From Anaerolinea thermophila UNI-1 (lineage in GTDB: Bacteria; Chloroflexota; Anaerolineae; Anaerolineales; Anaerolineaceae): 64,000 nt of DNA. The stretch covers positions 1,364,001 through 1,428,000 of the forward strand of contig NC_014960.1 of NCBI RefSeq assembly GCF_000199675.1. Reading direction: 5' to 3'. The first letter of the stretch is position 1. Every line of letters begins with the position of its first letter. Below are positions 22,291-30,751 of the stretch, one piece after another. The position numbers and the translations under genes were made by a program. The notes beneath the pieces are model-generated. The model did no database searches. It saw only the letters and a program-made list of their open reading frames with translations, and was not told where the DNA came from.

Positions 22291-22323
22291 CCCGGCTCTC
22301 TCCATGTGCAGGAGAGAGCCGGG
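22291..22323. other. 13-bp perfect intercistronic hairpin between cas7 and cas4
   Basis: CCCGGCTCTCTCC (22291-22303) pairs perfectly with GGAGAGAGCCGGG (22311-22323) around a 7-base loop. In the direction of cas transcription it is followed by AAAACCAGGG, with no run of T, so it is not a standard terminator. It may mark an RNA processing or stability boundary between the interference genes and cas4-cas1-cas2. Confidence 0.8.
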
Positions 22324-22340
22324 ACTCCCTCTTTTAGGTT

Positions 22341-23207
22341 TTACAGCATTTCAATCAAAGTGACGCCTTGTGGAACATTCTCTCTGTTTACAAACACTTC
22401 GTAATCCATGAAACTGCGCGGTGGATTTATTCCTGCCTTTTTACTTACCCGAACCAAATCAAACAACTTGTGGGCTGGAGCATTTCCCAAATCACTTTCA
22501 TGTTTGAAAACAAACAGTTTTCGGGTTGCCATCTTTCCACGTGCGGCAGAGCGGTCATGTTCAAACATGTTTATTAAGGCTTCCCAGAATAAAGCCAAGT
22601 CTTCCTCTGAAAAACCTGTGCCTTTGGTTGGGTCATTAGCAAGTTTGGCAGAAATATACCCTTCCACCCGATACAAAGCGTAGGGGATAATGTGTTTACG
22701 ACCTATGGTGCGTTCTTTTTCTGCTTCTTCTTCTCGTGTTACCGTCAGTCTGGTAATCGTCACTTCCTGTTGGACGATGGGGTCAATGCTTCGAGAGAAG
22801 TTTAACTGCACAGGTCCTCTTACCTGACCGCAATTATCTCCTACGCTTAAGACCGCACCAAAGGCACGAATATCGTAGAAGTTTTGGCACATCCATGCTC
22901 TGGCTCTGTTTACACCCTCAACCGTTGCTTTTTGTCCGGGTTGTAAACCAACTGCAAGATAGGCTTCTTTATGATTTGCGTTTAGAGGGATTCCTTCTTT
23001 TATGTAAATACGATACCCCGGAGCATCTCCTTTTACCATCTCTACGTAATTGCGGATTTTGCGCTTCAGACAAACATCGGTGACGATACCGTAACCCGTT
23101 TCCGGGTCAATGCGCGGCATATTTCCAGCATCCGGATCACCATTCGGATTCCCGTTCTCTACGTCGTAGAGTAAGACAAATTCATAGCGGTTAGATAGAG
23201 TGGTCAT
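22341..23207 (-). CDS. cas7c: Type I-C Cascade backbone subunit Cas7c (Csd2)
   Basis: A RAMP-fold protein that polymerises along the crRNA spacer to form the backbone of the I-C effector. The start NRYEFVLLYDVENGNPNGDPDAGNMPR is the classic Csd2 opening, FGAVLSVGDNCGQVRGPVQ and RKHIIPYALYRVEGY follow, and the C-terminus contains the NPPRSFMDYEV block. The length of 288 aa is normal. It lies 98 bases after cas8c, a longer gap than elsewhere in the operon, with GGAGAAAAG just upstream of the ATG as ribosome site. Confidence 0.97.
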   Translation of the reverse strand: MTTLSNRYEFVLLYDVENGNPNGDPDAGNMPRIDPETGYGIVTDVCLKRKIRNYVEMVKGDAPGYRIYIKEGIPLNANHKEAYLAVGLQPGQKATVEGVNRARAWMCQNFYDIRAFGAVLSVGDNCGQVRGPVQLNFSRSIDPIVQQEVTITRLTVTREEEAEKERTIGRKHIIPYALYRVEGYISAKLANDPTKGTGFSEEDLALFWEALINMFEHDRSAARGKMATRKLFVFKHESDLGNAPAHKLFDLVRVSKKAGINPPRSFMDYEVFVNRENVPQGVTLIEML

Positions 23208-23305
23208 GAACTTTTCTCCTTTTCATTATGAAGTGATAATTGAGGCAATTTTTGTTTTTCCCTGAACGAAAGGAAACTGCTGAAAGTCTCTTTTGGTGTT
23301 TATTG

Positions 23306-23689
23306 TTATTCCTCCTGTGAAGTTTCATCAGTTATTTGGTTATTTTTGGCGTAGAAGGCGGCTCGCTGGTGATAATAACCCAGTACAAACACCCCTTGTT
23401 CTTCTAAATTGAAGCGGGCAGGGAAAGGTTGGGCTTCCAGCATATCCAACAAAGATTGAATATGCCTGTCTAAATTTTTCCCGTATTCTGCCTTTTCTGT
23501 CCAATGGTGTGAAAGACGTAAGAGGATGGGAAATACACTGGCAGGTGAAGCGCAGGCCGAGGTAAAGTAGCGGTCTTTGATTGTGGCGTTGATGTTTTGC
23601 CCAAGAGCCTCTCGCTGTGCTCTTTCCAACCATGCAAAAAGACGTCCCAGCACATAGGCAGGGTGTTTATAGGATTCATTGAGTGACAT
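23306..23689 (-). CDS. cas11c: Internal cas11c: small subunit translated from within cas8c
   Basis: An in-frame ATG at 23689 (codon 503 of cas8c, beginning MSLNESYKHPAYVLG) is preceded by a full AGGAGG eight bases upstream, inside the cas8c reading frame. Translation from it gives 127 aa ending at the cas8c stop. Independent internal translation of the small subunit Cas11 from cas8c has been described for type I-C systems, and the MSLNE...GRLFAWLE context is where that start falls in the family. The sequence shows the start and ribosome site; production of the protein is an inference. Two copies of Cas11 would sit in the belly of the Cascade complex and bind the displaced strand. Confidence 0.8.
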   Translation of the reverse strand: MSLNESYKHPAYVLGRLFAWLERAQREALGQNINATIKDRYFTSACASPASVFPILLRLSHHWTEKAEYGKNLDRHIQSLLDMLEAQPFPARFNLEEQGVFVLGYYHQRAAFYAKNNQITDETSQEE

Positions 23690-25195
23690 TTGCAAAGCCT
23701 CCTGATAGGGATTTTGTGCCTGACGGCGGTATTTACGTAAAAGATGCGCCTTGATGTAAGCGGCGCGAATGTAATTGATTTTGATATTTCGCCGGATACC
23801 ATTTTCGTTGGTTTCATCGGTATCATGTCGAATACGGTTGAGTATGGCGGTGTACAAACCTTCGGGGTATGGTGTACCCAAAAGGATAGCCCTCAGAAAT
23901 GCTCCACCCAGTAACGACCAGGCGTTTTGTATTTCCTCGTCCCGCCGATTGAGTTTTGGGGAAACACACTCAGCGAGGATTCGATAGGGAGAAATATAGG
24001 TAGGCTGGTTTTCATATTCCTTGACAATTTCTAAATCTTTGTAGTGTTGCATGATGCGTTCTGTAAATACACCAAATGGCTCTGTCAGGAAGAATCGAAC
24101 TGACAAACGAGCCGCGTTTGGCGCTAATCCAAGAATGTAAAAACGTGTCGTACTGTCCAATTTTTCTTTTAGCGCATTTACATCCAGAGGTTTGGCTTGT
24201 TCGACCTTTGCTATTAATTTCCCCATCTCTATTTCTGTGGTTTTGTCTCTGTGAAATTTCTCTTTGTCAGGTTCTCCTTCGATCTCAGAGTTTTCTTCAA
24301 TAAACTCGGGATTCAACAGGCTGTAGAAGGCGCTGCCGTAACGCTTATTAGGGCTTTCTGCCCAGTACACCACGGCTGTGTCGCCCAGGTAAATCTTGCG
24401 ATGAGGGTTTTGGTCAGACAGCAAATAGTTGAGTGCTACAGCATACCCTGAGGCGGCTCGCCGGCTCACCGGTGAATTTTCCCCCTGGTCTTTGCCGTAC
24501 GAGGTGAAAGCATCCAGGTTAAAACTGACCAGTGATGCCCCTTTGGTTTGTGCTCCTCGAACTCCCTTGATATCAGGATGAAGACGTGCAATGGGTTCTT
24601 TTTCTCCAGTCACTAAACATTGCATCTCAATATCGCTTTTTCCAGAAAAATAATCCTCCCAGGCGCGTTTGATTTGAGGATCTTCCAGACTGTTCTTACC
24701 TTCTACCCAAAAAATCAAATTACTGCTTTTCTTCAGGTCTTCAAGATGCCGGAAGATGACAGGGTGTTCAAGAGCCTTTAGAGGGGAGTACTTTTGCAAG
24801 AATGAGACTATGGCTTGTGCAATAGGATTGTTTACCTGAGACAAAATCTCAAGATTTACTCTGCGAAACTCTTCGAATCGTTTTAGTGCATAATCATCTC
24901 CTTTTTCCTGATCTGCAATACCTAAAACATAGGCTGAGGTATCCCATAAAAAATTGGCGGAAATATTTACGGTTCGCTTTACTTGTGCTGGCACATTCAT
25001 CCGTCGAGGGCTTTCAACAGTTTTTTTCCCTTTCTGTACAGGCACGAAAAGAGGCACAATATCTAGCAACTCCCCTTGAAGAGAGAGATTGAGTGCGTGG
25101 CTGACAGGCGCGTTGCTGTAACCTGGTTCGGCGATGTCTGTCTCAGGGTCATTGCGGAGAATTTCATAGTATCGATATAAGGCTTGCAATATCAT
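23306..25195 (-). CDS. cas8c: Type I-C Cascade large subunit Cas8c (Csd1)
   Basis: The large subunit recognises the PAM and helps open the target. Family marks are the N-terminal ILQALYRYYEIL, PNAARLSVRFFL (common to Csd1), PKLNRRDEEIQNAW and the C-terminal block with NATIKDRYFTSACASPASVFP. At 629 aa it is in the usual 560-640 range. The ATG overlaps the cas5c stop by four bases (ATGA), so translation is coupled. The C-terminal 127 residues are probably also made as a separate small subunit from an internal start (listed separately). Confidence 0.96.
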   Translation of the reverse strand: MILQALYRYYEILRNDPETDIAEPGYSNAPVSHALNLSLQGELLDIVPLFVPVQKGKKTVESPRRMNVPAQVKRTVNISANFLWDTSAYVLGIADQEKGDDYALKRFEEFRRVNLEILSQVNNPIAQAIVSFLQKYSPLKALEHPVIFRHLEDLKKSSNLIFWVEGKNSLEDPQIKRAWEDYFSGKSDIEMQCLVTGEKEPIARLHPDIKGVRGAQTKGASLVSFNLDAFTSYGKDQGENSPVSRRAASGYAVALNYLLSDQNPHRKIYLGDTAVVYWAESPNKRYGSAFYSLLNPEFIEENSEIEGEPDKEKFHRDKTTEIEMGKLIAKVEQAKPLDVNALKEKLDSTTRFYILGLAPNAARLSVRFFLTEPFGVFTERIMQHYKDLEIVKEYENQPTYISPYRILAECVSPKLNRRDEEIQNAWSLLGGAFLRAILLGTPYPEGLYTAILNRIRHDTDETNENGIRRNIKINYIRAAYIKAHLLRKYRRQAQNPYQEALQMSLNESYKHPAYVLGRLFAWLERAQREALGQNINATIKDRYFTSACASPASVFPILLRLSHHWTEKAEYGKNLDRHIQSLLDMLEAQPFPARFNLEEQGVFVLGYYHQRAAFYAKNNQITDETSQEE

Positions 25196-25863
25196 CGGCG
25201 TACCTCCTGTGCAAGTTCTTGAACATGGATTACCCCATCTTCCATAACAGCATGATAAAACATGGGTTGAATATCCCTGGGATTAGAAAAATCCAGGTCA
25301 TACAACATCCATCCCAGGTCTCTTTTTCCCTTCAAAGGACTTGGGGGGATATCATGCTTGTCTTCGATGACCTCAACGATTGCAGGGAATTCTCTTGTGC
25401 CTAAACAAGGAGCATGAAAGAACTGCCCTTTTCGCAAGCGCCGCAGGATGATGTTGTAGTGGCCTTCTTCTGTATCTCTTTCCCCCCATTCTTTTTCCAC
25501 CCTTTCAAAGTGGGCTTCAATCACATAGTCCACATTTTTAAGAACCATAGAAGCACGCTGTTGACGATTGTCGGTTACAGAAATATATAAAGGCTTGTTT
25601 GCTCCTCTCATTACCTGCAATGTATTATCGACAGAAACTTTACTGCTCACTTCATTTCGGCGAATGTTGGTAAACTCAATTTCTCGCAGAACGTGGATCT
25701 TGTCAATCACCCAGCGGATAGCTGGTTTCCAGTAGATGGCTTCGATAATCCCGCGTGCGGCTGAGGGCGTGATCACATCATAACTCACACGCTCTACTTT
25801 CATTTCGGGGCGGGTGAACAGGGCGTAGTCCCCCTTAACTCGGATGATGATACCGTATCCCAT
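25192..25863 (-). CDS. cas5c: Type I-C crRNA endonuclease Cas5c (Cas5d)
   Basis: In I-C systems, which lack Cas6, this RAMP protein cuts pre-crRNA after the repeat hairpin and stays bound to the 5' handle. The start GYGIIIRVKGDYALFTRPEM and the segment YDVITPSAARGIIEAIYW are family hallmarks; Tyr44 lies where a catalytic Tyr is reported in characterised Cas5c proteins (inferred by position). VLKNVDYVIEA and GTREFPA follow. The length of 223 aa is normal. It is preceded by AAAGGAGG, and the 78-base gap to cas3 contains a small perfect hairpin (CGCGAGA with TCTCGCG, 25916-25933) without a T run. It overlaps cas8c by four bases. Confidence 0.96.
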   Translation of the reverse strand: MGYGIIIRVKGDYALFTRPEMKVERVSYDVITPSAARGIIEAIYWKPAIRWVIDKIHVLREIEFTNIRRNEVSSKVSVDNTLQVMRGANKPLYISVTDNRQQRASMVLKNVDYVIEAHFERVEKEWGERDTEEGHYNIILRRLRKGQFFHAPCLGTREFPAIVEVIEDKHDIPPSPLKGKRDLGWMLYDLDFSNPRDIQPMFYHAVMEDGVIHVQELAQEVRR

Positions 25864-25941
25864 TATGTCAAACCTCCTTTCGGCTGTTTCGTCACAAAAG
25901 TTAGATCATGTTTGGCGCGAGATGATTCTCGCGTTACATCA

Positions 25942-28900
25942 TTAGAATAACAAACCATCTCCCCCGACATTTTCGGGGATGAGAAGTCCGCGATGCTGGT
26001 CATAATAATCTGGCATAGAATCAGGGTTGAGAACGTGATAAGTGTCTTCAATGGTGAATATCACTCCTTTCGAACTGAGGGCGTCAAATTCGCTTTCAAA
26101 AATTGAAACTGTGAAGGGTTGAAGATTTCGTAATATAGAGGCTGGATACAGGTTATATTTCAGTTCTTCAATCAAACGTACTGCCTCCCCGTTGTAAGGA
26201 ATAATAATAGTCACAGTTGGATCTTCAATAATCTTGAAACTGTGTGCCGCTGTCTCAAACATAAACTTGCCTTCTGGACTATCAAAACATTCCATAATCT
26301 TCTTAATGTCAAATGCCTGTGGGTCTTGTACATTATATAATTGTTCGAAGTATGCCTGGATGGCGGGAATAGAAATTGGTGCAGTATCATAGTCGCGTAA
26401 TATCATTCGGGTAACTTCCGCTGTTTGTTTCAGAAAGGCCGGCGTCCTCCTGATATATTTTGATTTTGGTTCAAAAATAAACATCTCGCTTACACCACGT
26501 TTCATCTCACGGTTGATACGCCCTGACGCTTGATTGATGGAGTCCAATCCAGAAAGTGCGCGATAACCAATAGGAAAGTCCAGATCAATGCCTGCTTCCA
26601 TCACGGTTGTTGAGACTACGCGGCACGGTTTTCCATTGGATAATCTCTCTTTAATTTCTTCCAGTGTGGCTCGGCGATGGGCTGGACACATTAACGTTGA
26701 AAGGTGGAAATTCCCCTCTCCTTGCAAACCGCTGTACAACCCGCTGGCATGACGGCGGGTATTGACGATGCACAGGACTTGCTCGTGCTTATTTAGGCGG
26801 GATAACAAGTCTTCATCGGTCAATGTACCCAAGTGCTTGACCTCAACACGTTTGTAGAAATTGAACAACATTATTGGGTCAGGGGCGAGTTCCTTTATCT
26901 CTGTTGTTTCAGGCAGAAAACGTTCTAGTCCTGGCTGAGTAGCGGTGCAAAAGACAGCGCTGGCTCCATAGTTGGTCACCAGTTCCCACACGGCAGCCAT
27001 CGCAGGGCGTATATATTCTTTTGGGAGCATTTGTGCCTCGTCAAAAATGATCACGCTTTTGGCGATATTATGCAGTTTGCGACAGCGCGATGATTTATTG
27101 TCAAACAGCGACTCAAAAAATTGCACGTTGGTTGTGACTACGATAGGAATGTCCCAATTCTCTGCCGCCAGTTTTAGTTTAGCAAGGATGCTGTTGGTGC
27201 GATTATCGGCATCCTCCCGCTTTCCATCGTTCCAGTCGAAATTGGAGTGATGTTCCAACACATTCTCTTCGCCGAAAATTTCTTTGAACACTTGGGCATT
27301 CTGCTCAATAATAGTTGTAAATGGAATGACATAAATAATGCGTTTCAAGCCATGGGTAGCCGCATGATGGAGCGCAAATGCGATTGACGCAAGCGTTTTA
27401 CCTCCACCTGTTGGGACGGTTAGGGAAAAGAAACCAGGTTTCTCATTCTCTCCTTTCTCGATACATGCATGAAGGATTTCATTGCGCTTGCGGTTAATGT
27501 CACTGGTTGGGTTCTCAAATTGTTTTAGGTATGTATCTAATTTCCTTTGCAAAGTCGGAATATCATCATATTCTCCGCGCGGCTTAACACCTTTCATAAA
27601 AATTTCAGTTTCCTGAAAATCGGCATCTACCAGTGCGGAGTAAATCATCCGTGTTAGAAATGAAAGGGAAAACCCTAAATAATTTTTGAAAGGTTTTTCG
27701 AATCTTAATGGACGGATGTGTAACTGTTGGGGAAATGATAATGCTGATAAGTTTAATTCTTTTTTATATTCGCTGTAATTGGGAATATTATTTTTCAGAC
27801 GTCCACAAACGGTGGAACTTTCCAGGTCAACCTCACTGCCATAGTCGGGTAAGCCTGCATGATGTCCCAGAATGGGGTATGCCAAGATTTTGGCGAATCC
27901 CTCTTGAGGTGTACCCGAAAGCAGGGCATTAAGTTCCTTTGCGCCTGCCGTCGAGTGATCCACGCGCGGACCGCCTTCCAGCCGCTTTTGAAACTCTGCA
28001 GAATATTTGCCTAAATCATGAAACAACCCTGCAATATATGCCAACTCTGCAACGTTGGCATCCTTTCCAAAGTCGCGTGCCATTTCGGCAGTTTTACGGA
28101 GGTGGTCAATAAGCGGTTGCCAGTCTTCACGGTCTTTGTCCTCGCGGCGATGAGCAAAAAAACGGGGTTGTGGGGTATGTTTTGTAATGCTTCCATATAT
28201 CCTTCCCATTCTTTCTACTTCCTTATTCAGTGTTTCGCGTAACTCCATTGGCTCAAGCACTTCCACATCTGCTCCCCAACCGCGAATCCACGGGAGCATT
28301 TCCCGCCAGTCGGCAATTTCCACACTCCAGATGCGTCCACCGTCTTCCGTTTGCTCAATGTGTTCGAGCGGATGCCAAACGCTTTCTTCCAGCCTTTGAA
28401 TGGCAGTTGGGTTGGGGAAAAAACGCAGTTTAACCGTTACAGGCGGATTTTCTGCAAACCAGATTCCCCAGGCATGCCTTAATAAACTTTCTTCATTAAA
28501 GGATTCCGAGATTTCAAAAGTTTCACTGGTTAGGAATGCGGATAAAATCCGCTCCAACTTAAAGGGATAAATTTTGTCATTGAAATCGCTTTGGGCGATG
28601 ACGTAGATGCTATCGCTCCAAATGGAAGGTTCAATCAGGTAAGGGCTGATTGTGTGGCGTGTGATTCCTTCATGTCCAAGCCGTTGATATTCAATGCGTG
28701 TTTTTCGTTGTTCTACCCATGCCTGAGCAATGGTCTCGAAAATCTTAATCTTTTCCGGCTTTTTTTCCTGATGAAGCAGGCGATCTGCAGTTTGTAATAG
28801 CCGTTTAGCCATTGGCTGATGCAGGACAATGGCTAATTTTTCAACTGCATTTGCCGCATGAGGGTGATAAAAACGGGTTTGGCGTGATAATCTTCGCACA

Positions 28901-29148
28901 GCAAGGTAAAGCGTGAGCGCCTCGGGTAAGTTTACTTTGACTTCGGAAATTAACTTTGATCGCGGGATATGATAGCGTCCTCTCTCCACTTCTTCAATCG
29001 GATAAGTCAGAGACAAATCTCTGCGGTCGCGGAATACTTGCGAACGGTTTACCCCAAGTCTTTCCGCCATTTCACTATCTGAATAAATGCCTTGAATATA
29101 CAAGCGCTTCATTTCATCGAGGCGTTCCGCTTTGGTTCTTCCACTCAT
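25942..29148 (-). CDS. cas3: HTH-WYL-WCX regulator fused to Cas3 nuclease-helicase
   Basis: A single open frame of 1068 codons. Residues 1-60 hold a DeoR/HTH_11-like helix-turn-helix (SEMAERLGVNRSQVFRDRRDL, about 25-45). Residues 135-205 form a WYL domain ending IYPFKLERI, and 235-318 form the C-terminal WCX-like extension (VTVKLRFFPN...WGADVEVLEP). Cas3 then begins at about 325. HD nuclease residues are H349, H377-D378 (LFHDLGKY), D397 and H429-H430. Helicase motifs are Walker A at 577-588 (TVPTGGGKT), DEAQ at 703-706, CTATQP at 734-739, the STTVMEAGIDLD block at 846-856 and QASGRINR at 873-880. Both halves look intact. It is first in the cas operon, with GGAGG seven bases before the ATG. 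Cas3 degrades Cascade-bound targets; the regulator half probably binds the locus promoter, which is an inference. Confidence 0.93.
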   Translation of the reverse strand: MSGRTKAERLDEMKRLYIQGIYSDSEMAERLGVNRSQVFRDRRDLSLTYPIEEVERGRYHIPRSKLISEVKVNLPEALTLYLAVRRLSRQTRFYHPHAANAVEKLAIVLHQPMAKRLLQTADRLLHQEKKPEKIKIFETIAQAWVEQRKTRIEYQRLGHEGITRHTISPYLIEPSIWSDSIYVIAQSDFNDKIYPFKLERILSAFLTSETFEISESFNEESLLRHAWGIWFAENPPVTVKLRFFPNPTAIQRLEESVWHPLEHIEQTEDGGRIWSVEIADWREMLPWIRGWGADVEVLEPMELRETLNKEVERMGRIYGSITKHTPQPRFFAHRREDKDREDWQPLIDHLRKTAEMARDFGKDANVAELAYIAGLFHDLGKYSAEFQKRLEGGPRVDHSTAGAKELNALLSGTPQEGFAKILAYPILGHHAGLPDYGSEVDLESSTVCGRLKNNIPNYSEYKKELNLSALSFPQQLHIRPLRFEKPFKNYLGFSLSFLTRMIYSALVDADFQETEIFMKGVKPRGEYDDIPTLQRKLDTYLKQFENPTSDINRKRNEILHACIEKGENEKPGFFSLTVPTGGGKTLASIAFALHHAATHGLKRIIYVIPFTTIIEQNAQVFKEIFGEENVLEHHSNFDWNDGKREDADNRTNSILAKLKLAAENWDIPIVVTTNVQFFESLFDNKSSRCRKLHNIAKSVIIFDEAQMLPKEYIRPAMAAVWELVTNYGASAVFCTATQPGLERFLPETTEIKELAPDPIMLFNFYKRVEVKHLGTLTDEDLLSRLNKHEQVLCIVNTRRHASGLYSGLQGEGNFHLSTLMCPAHRRATLEEIKERLSNGKPCRVVSTTVMEAGIDLDFPIGYRALSGLDSINQASGRINREMKRGVSEMFIFEPKSKYIRRTPAFLKQTAEVTRMILRDYDTAPISIPAIQAYFEQLYNVQDPQAFDIKKIMECFDSPEGKFMFETAAHSFKIIEDPTVTIIIPYNGEAVRLIEELKYNLYPASILRNLQPFTVSIFESEFDALSSKGVIFTIEDTYHVLNPDSMPDYYDQHRGLLIPENVGGDGLLF

Positions 29149-29580
29149 GGGAAATTCCTCCAGGGTAGTTATGTGGTTTTGGTTAAATCATACACCGGAG
29201 ATGTTGCAGGTAATGCAACATCAACCAGGTAATTTTGAATAATCAACCTCATGAGAACAAATTATCTAACCCCCAGCATTATGTTTACAAATAATGCCTT
29301 TATGCATGCGATTATGCAAAACAGTAAGAAAATATAGGCAAGCGAAGGTCATGCCACTACCTTTGCGCTTTATACTAATGAACCAGTTTTTAAAGCATAT
29401 GCTGTTATCTTAGCCTGGTTACGGATTATGATGAATTTGAATTAATTCATCAGCGAAATTAGCCACCAGGATGGTTATAAAACGGCATGAAATAAATGGC
29501 TGACAATTACTATTTTATTACAAAAAAACATAGATTTATATTTTTCCAAAAGAAACTTGAAGAGATAAATCACTCTGAGA
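29149..29580 (-). promoter_or_regulatory. Upstream region of the cas operon (432 bp, no gene)
   Basis: AT-rich and non-coding between the cas3 start and the left end of an IS element. The cas3-proximal 75 bases contain GGAGG, a possible -10 TATGAT (29192 to 29187, minus strand) and a 9-bp inverted repeat (29200-29222). No convincing -35 is visible. The remaining part, 29223-29580, holds short A/T tracts and no open frame with coding character that I can recognise. Confidence 0.6.
29200..29222. promoter_or_regulatory. Candidate operator for the WYL-Cas3 regulator
   Basis: A perfect 9-bp inverted repeat: GATGTTGCA (29200-29208) and TGCAACATC (29214-29222) around a 5-base spacer. It sits 52-74 bases upstream of the cas3 ATG, just upstream of the possible -10, where a dimeric HTH protein would block or assist RNA polymerase. 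WYL-domain regulators of defence systems are known to bind inverted repeats near their own promoters. Confidence 0.6.
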
Positions 29581-30667
29581 CTGTAACAAATTGGTGGGCA
29601 AATTTTCGAAAAAAGGAAGGAAGAGAGAAGACGGGGGGAGAGGAGGGAATTACGGGAGGGCTCATGCCCAGAACTGACAGGCAACCGTGCTTCCGCGGAG
29701 CAACCCGGCGGTGGTTTTGTATCCTGAGCCTGCCAATCCTCTGTTCTGTACGATGATGGGTCCAGGGAATGCCCGCATCCGCATAGAAAGCCACATAGCG
29801 TTGCCAATCACGCGATAAGCGCAGGATCAGGTCGCGGAGTTTTTCCAGGGGGGTGCGTTTTCCTTCCGGTGGTGTACTCCTGCCCGGCAGGGATTTCCAC
29901 AGGCGGTGTAAGAGACGGTCTCCATGCCATGGCAGGTCGCGCAGGATTTCCTCGACCTTTTCAAGCACCCCCTGCCAGGCTGGATCCAACTCAGCCTGTA
30001 ACCCCTTCAAAGCAGGCTTTACCCAGCGCCGCACATGAAACTGACACACCTGATGCCCTATCTCCAGTTCATCGGTCAGTTGCTTGTAGATCGCCAGATC
30101 ATCGCTCACGATGGCGCCGATGTCATGCCTCTCTTTCAACCGTTTCAGCCAGGTGAACAGAGCCCGGCTGTCTTTCTCGTCTACCTCGGCAACCTCCAGC
30201 AGACTACCATCTCCCAGATCCACCGCCACCATCACTCCTTTGCCTCCCACCCAGGCTCCATCTACCCCCACCACCCGCACGCTTTTCCATTTCAATTCCC
30301 CCATCAACTTTTCCCCCTCTGCCTGTACATGCCGCCACCCGCTCATATGACTGAGCCTCAGCCCAAAGATCCTCAACACCCCGGCTACCCTGCGATAACT
30401 CAATCCCAGTGACCACAGGATCACACTTAATTTCTTCAACCGTTCACTGTGCTGTCCATTGCCTACCCCCTCCGGATAGTCCCGAAAGGTGCGCCTGCAC
30501 CGTGTGCATCGATACCTCACCACCTCGACATGACGAACTTTGACATCCTCGATGCGCCTTTTCTCCACTCCCCATCGCTGGAATGTCTCCCCCTGACAAT
30601 ATGGACAGCGCTTCGGACGAACAGGCTTTTTTCGTTTTACCTGTGGCAGTTGGAGTATATTCTTCAT
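29570..30667 (-). CDS. DDE transposase with N-terminal zinc ribbon, C-terminus probably frameshifted
   Basis: The N-terminal zinc ribbon has CPYC (21-24) and CTRC (54-57). The catalytic core shows D136 (VVGVDGAWVGG), D189/D190 (IVSDDLAIY) and E308 (HRTEQRIGRLR). The start is good (AGGAG eight bases upstream). After about residue 316 the reading becomes Pro/Ser-rich and runs through the left inverted repeat, which is abnormal for an IS. In another frame the same DNA reads KTTAGLLRGSTVACQFWA and then stops at 29662, which looks like the expected end. A one-base deletion near residue 316 is therefore likely, and the transposase may be inactive. I cannot assign the IS family with confidence; an ISL3-like or related zinc-ribbon group is possible. 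Confidence 0.75.
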   Translation of the reverse strand: MKNILQLPQVKRKKPVRPKRCPYCQGETFQRWGVEKRRIEDVKVRHVEVVRYRCTRCRRTFRDYPEGVGNGQHSERLKKLSVILWSLGLSYRRVAGVLRIFGLRLSHMSGWRHVQAEGEKLMGELKWKSVRVVGVDGAWVGGKGVMVAVDLGDGSLLEVAEVDEKDSRALFTWLKRLKERHDIGAIVSDDLAIYKQLTDELEIGHQVCQFHVRRWVKPALKGLQAELDPAWQGVLEKVEEILRDLPWHGDRLLHRLWKSLPGRSTPPEGKRTPLEKLRDLILRLSRDWQRYVAFYADAGIPWTHHRTEQRIGRLRIQNHRRVAPRKHGCLSVLGMSPPVIPSSPPVFSLPSFFRKFAHQFVTVSE

Positions 30668-30751
30668 GGAAGGGCTCCTGTGAGTGTGAGTTCAACTTTA
30701 TCTTACAGGATCCCTTCATTTTTTCCCCTTTCTCCACCAAGTTTGTTACAG
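29581..30751 (-). mobile_element. Insertion sequence with zinc-ribbon DDE transposase
   Basis: The ends are related imperfect inverted repeats of about 40 bp. The left end starts CTGTAACAAATTGGTGG at 29581; the right end, read on the minus strand from 30751, starts CTGTAACAAACTTGGTGG and both continue into A-rich tracts ending AAGG. The element is about 1.17 kb. I see no clear target duplication (left flank CTCTGAGA, right flank CGTCAAAT), so the insertion is old or the flanks were rearranged. It lies between the cas operon promoter region and a gene remnant. Confidence 0.8.

Noticed and set aside
22291..22323. Intrinsic terminator in the cas operon
   Set aside because: No T run follows on the transcribed strand, so reported only as an intercistronic hairpin.
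30449..30751. Plus-strand open frame leading into the CHAT-like tail
   Set aside because: This part is the antisense of the transposase gene and IS end; only 30752-30964 is native sequence.
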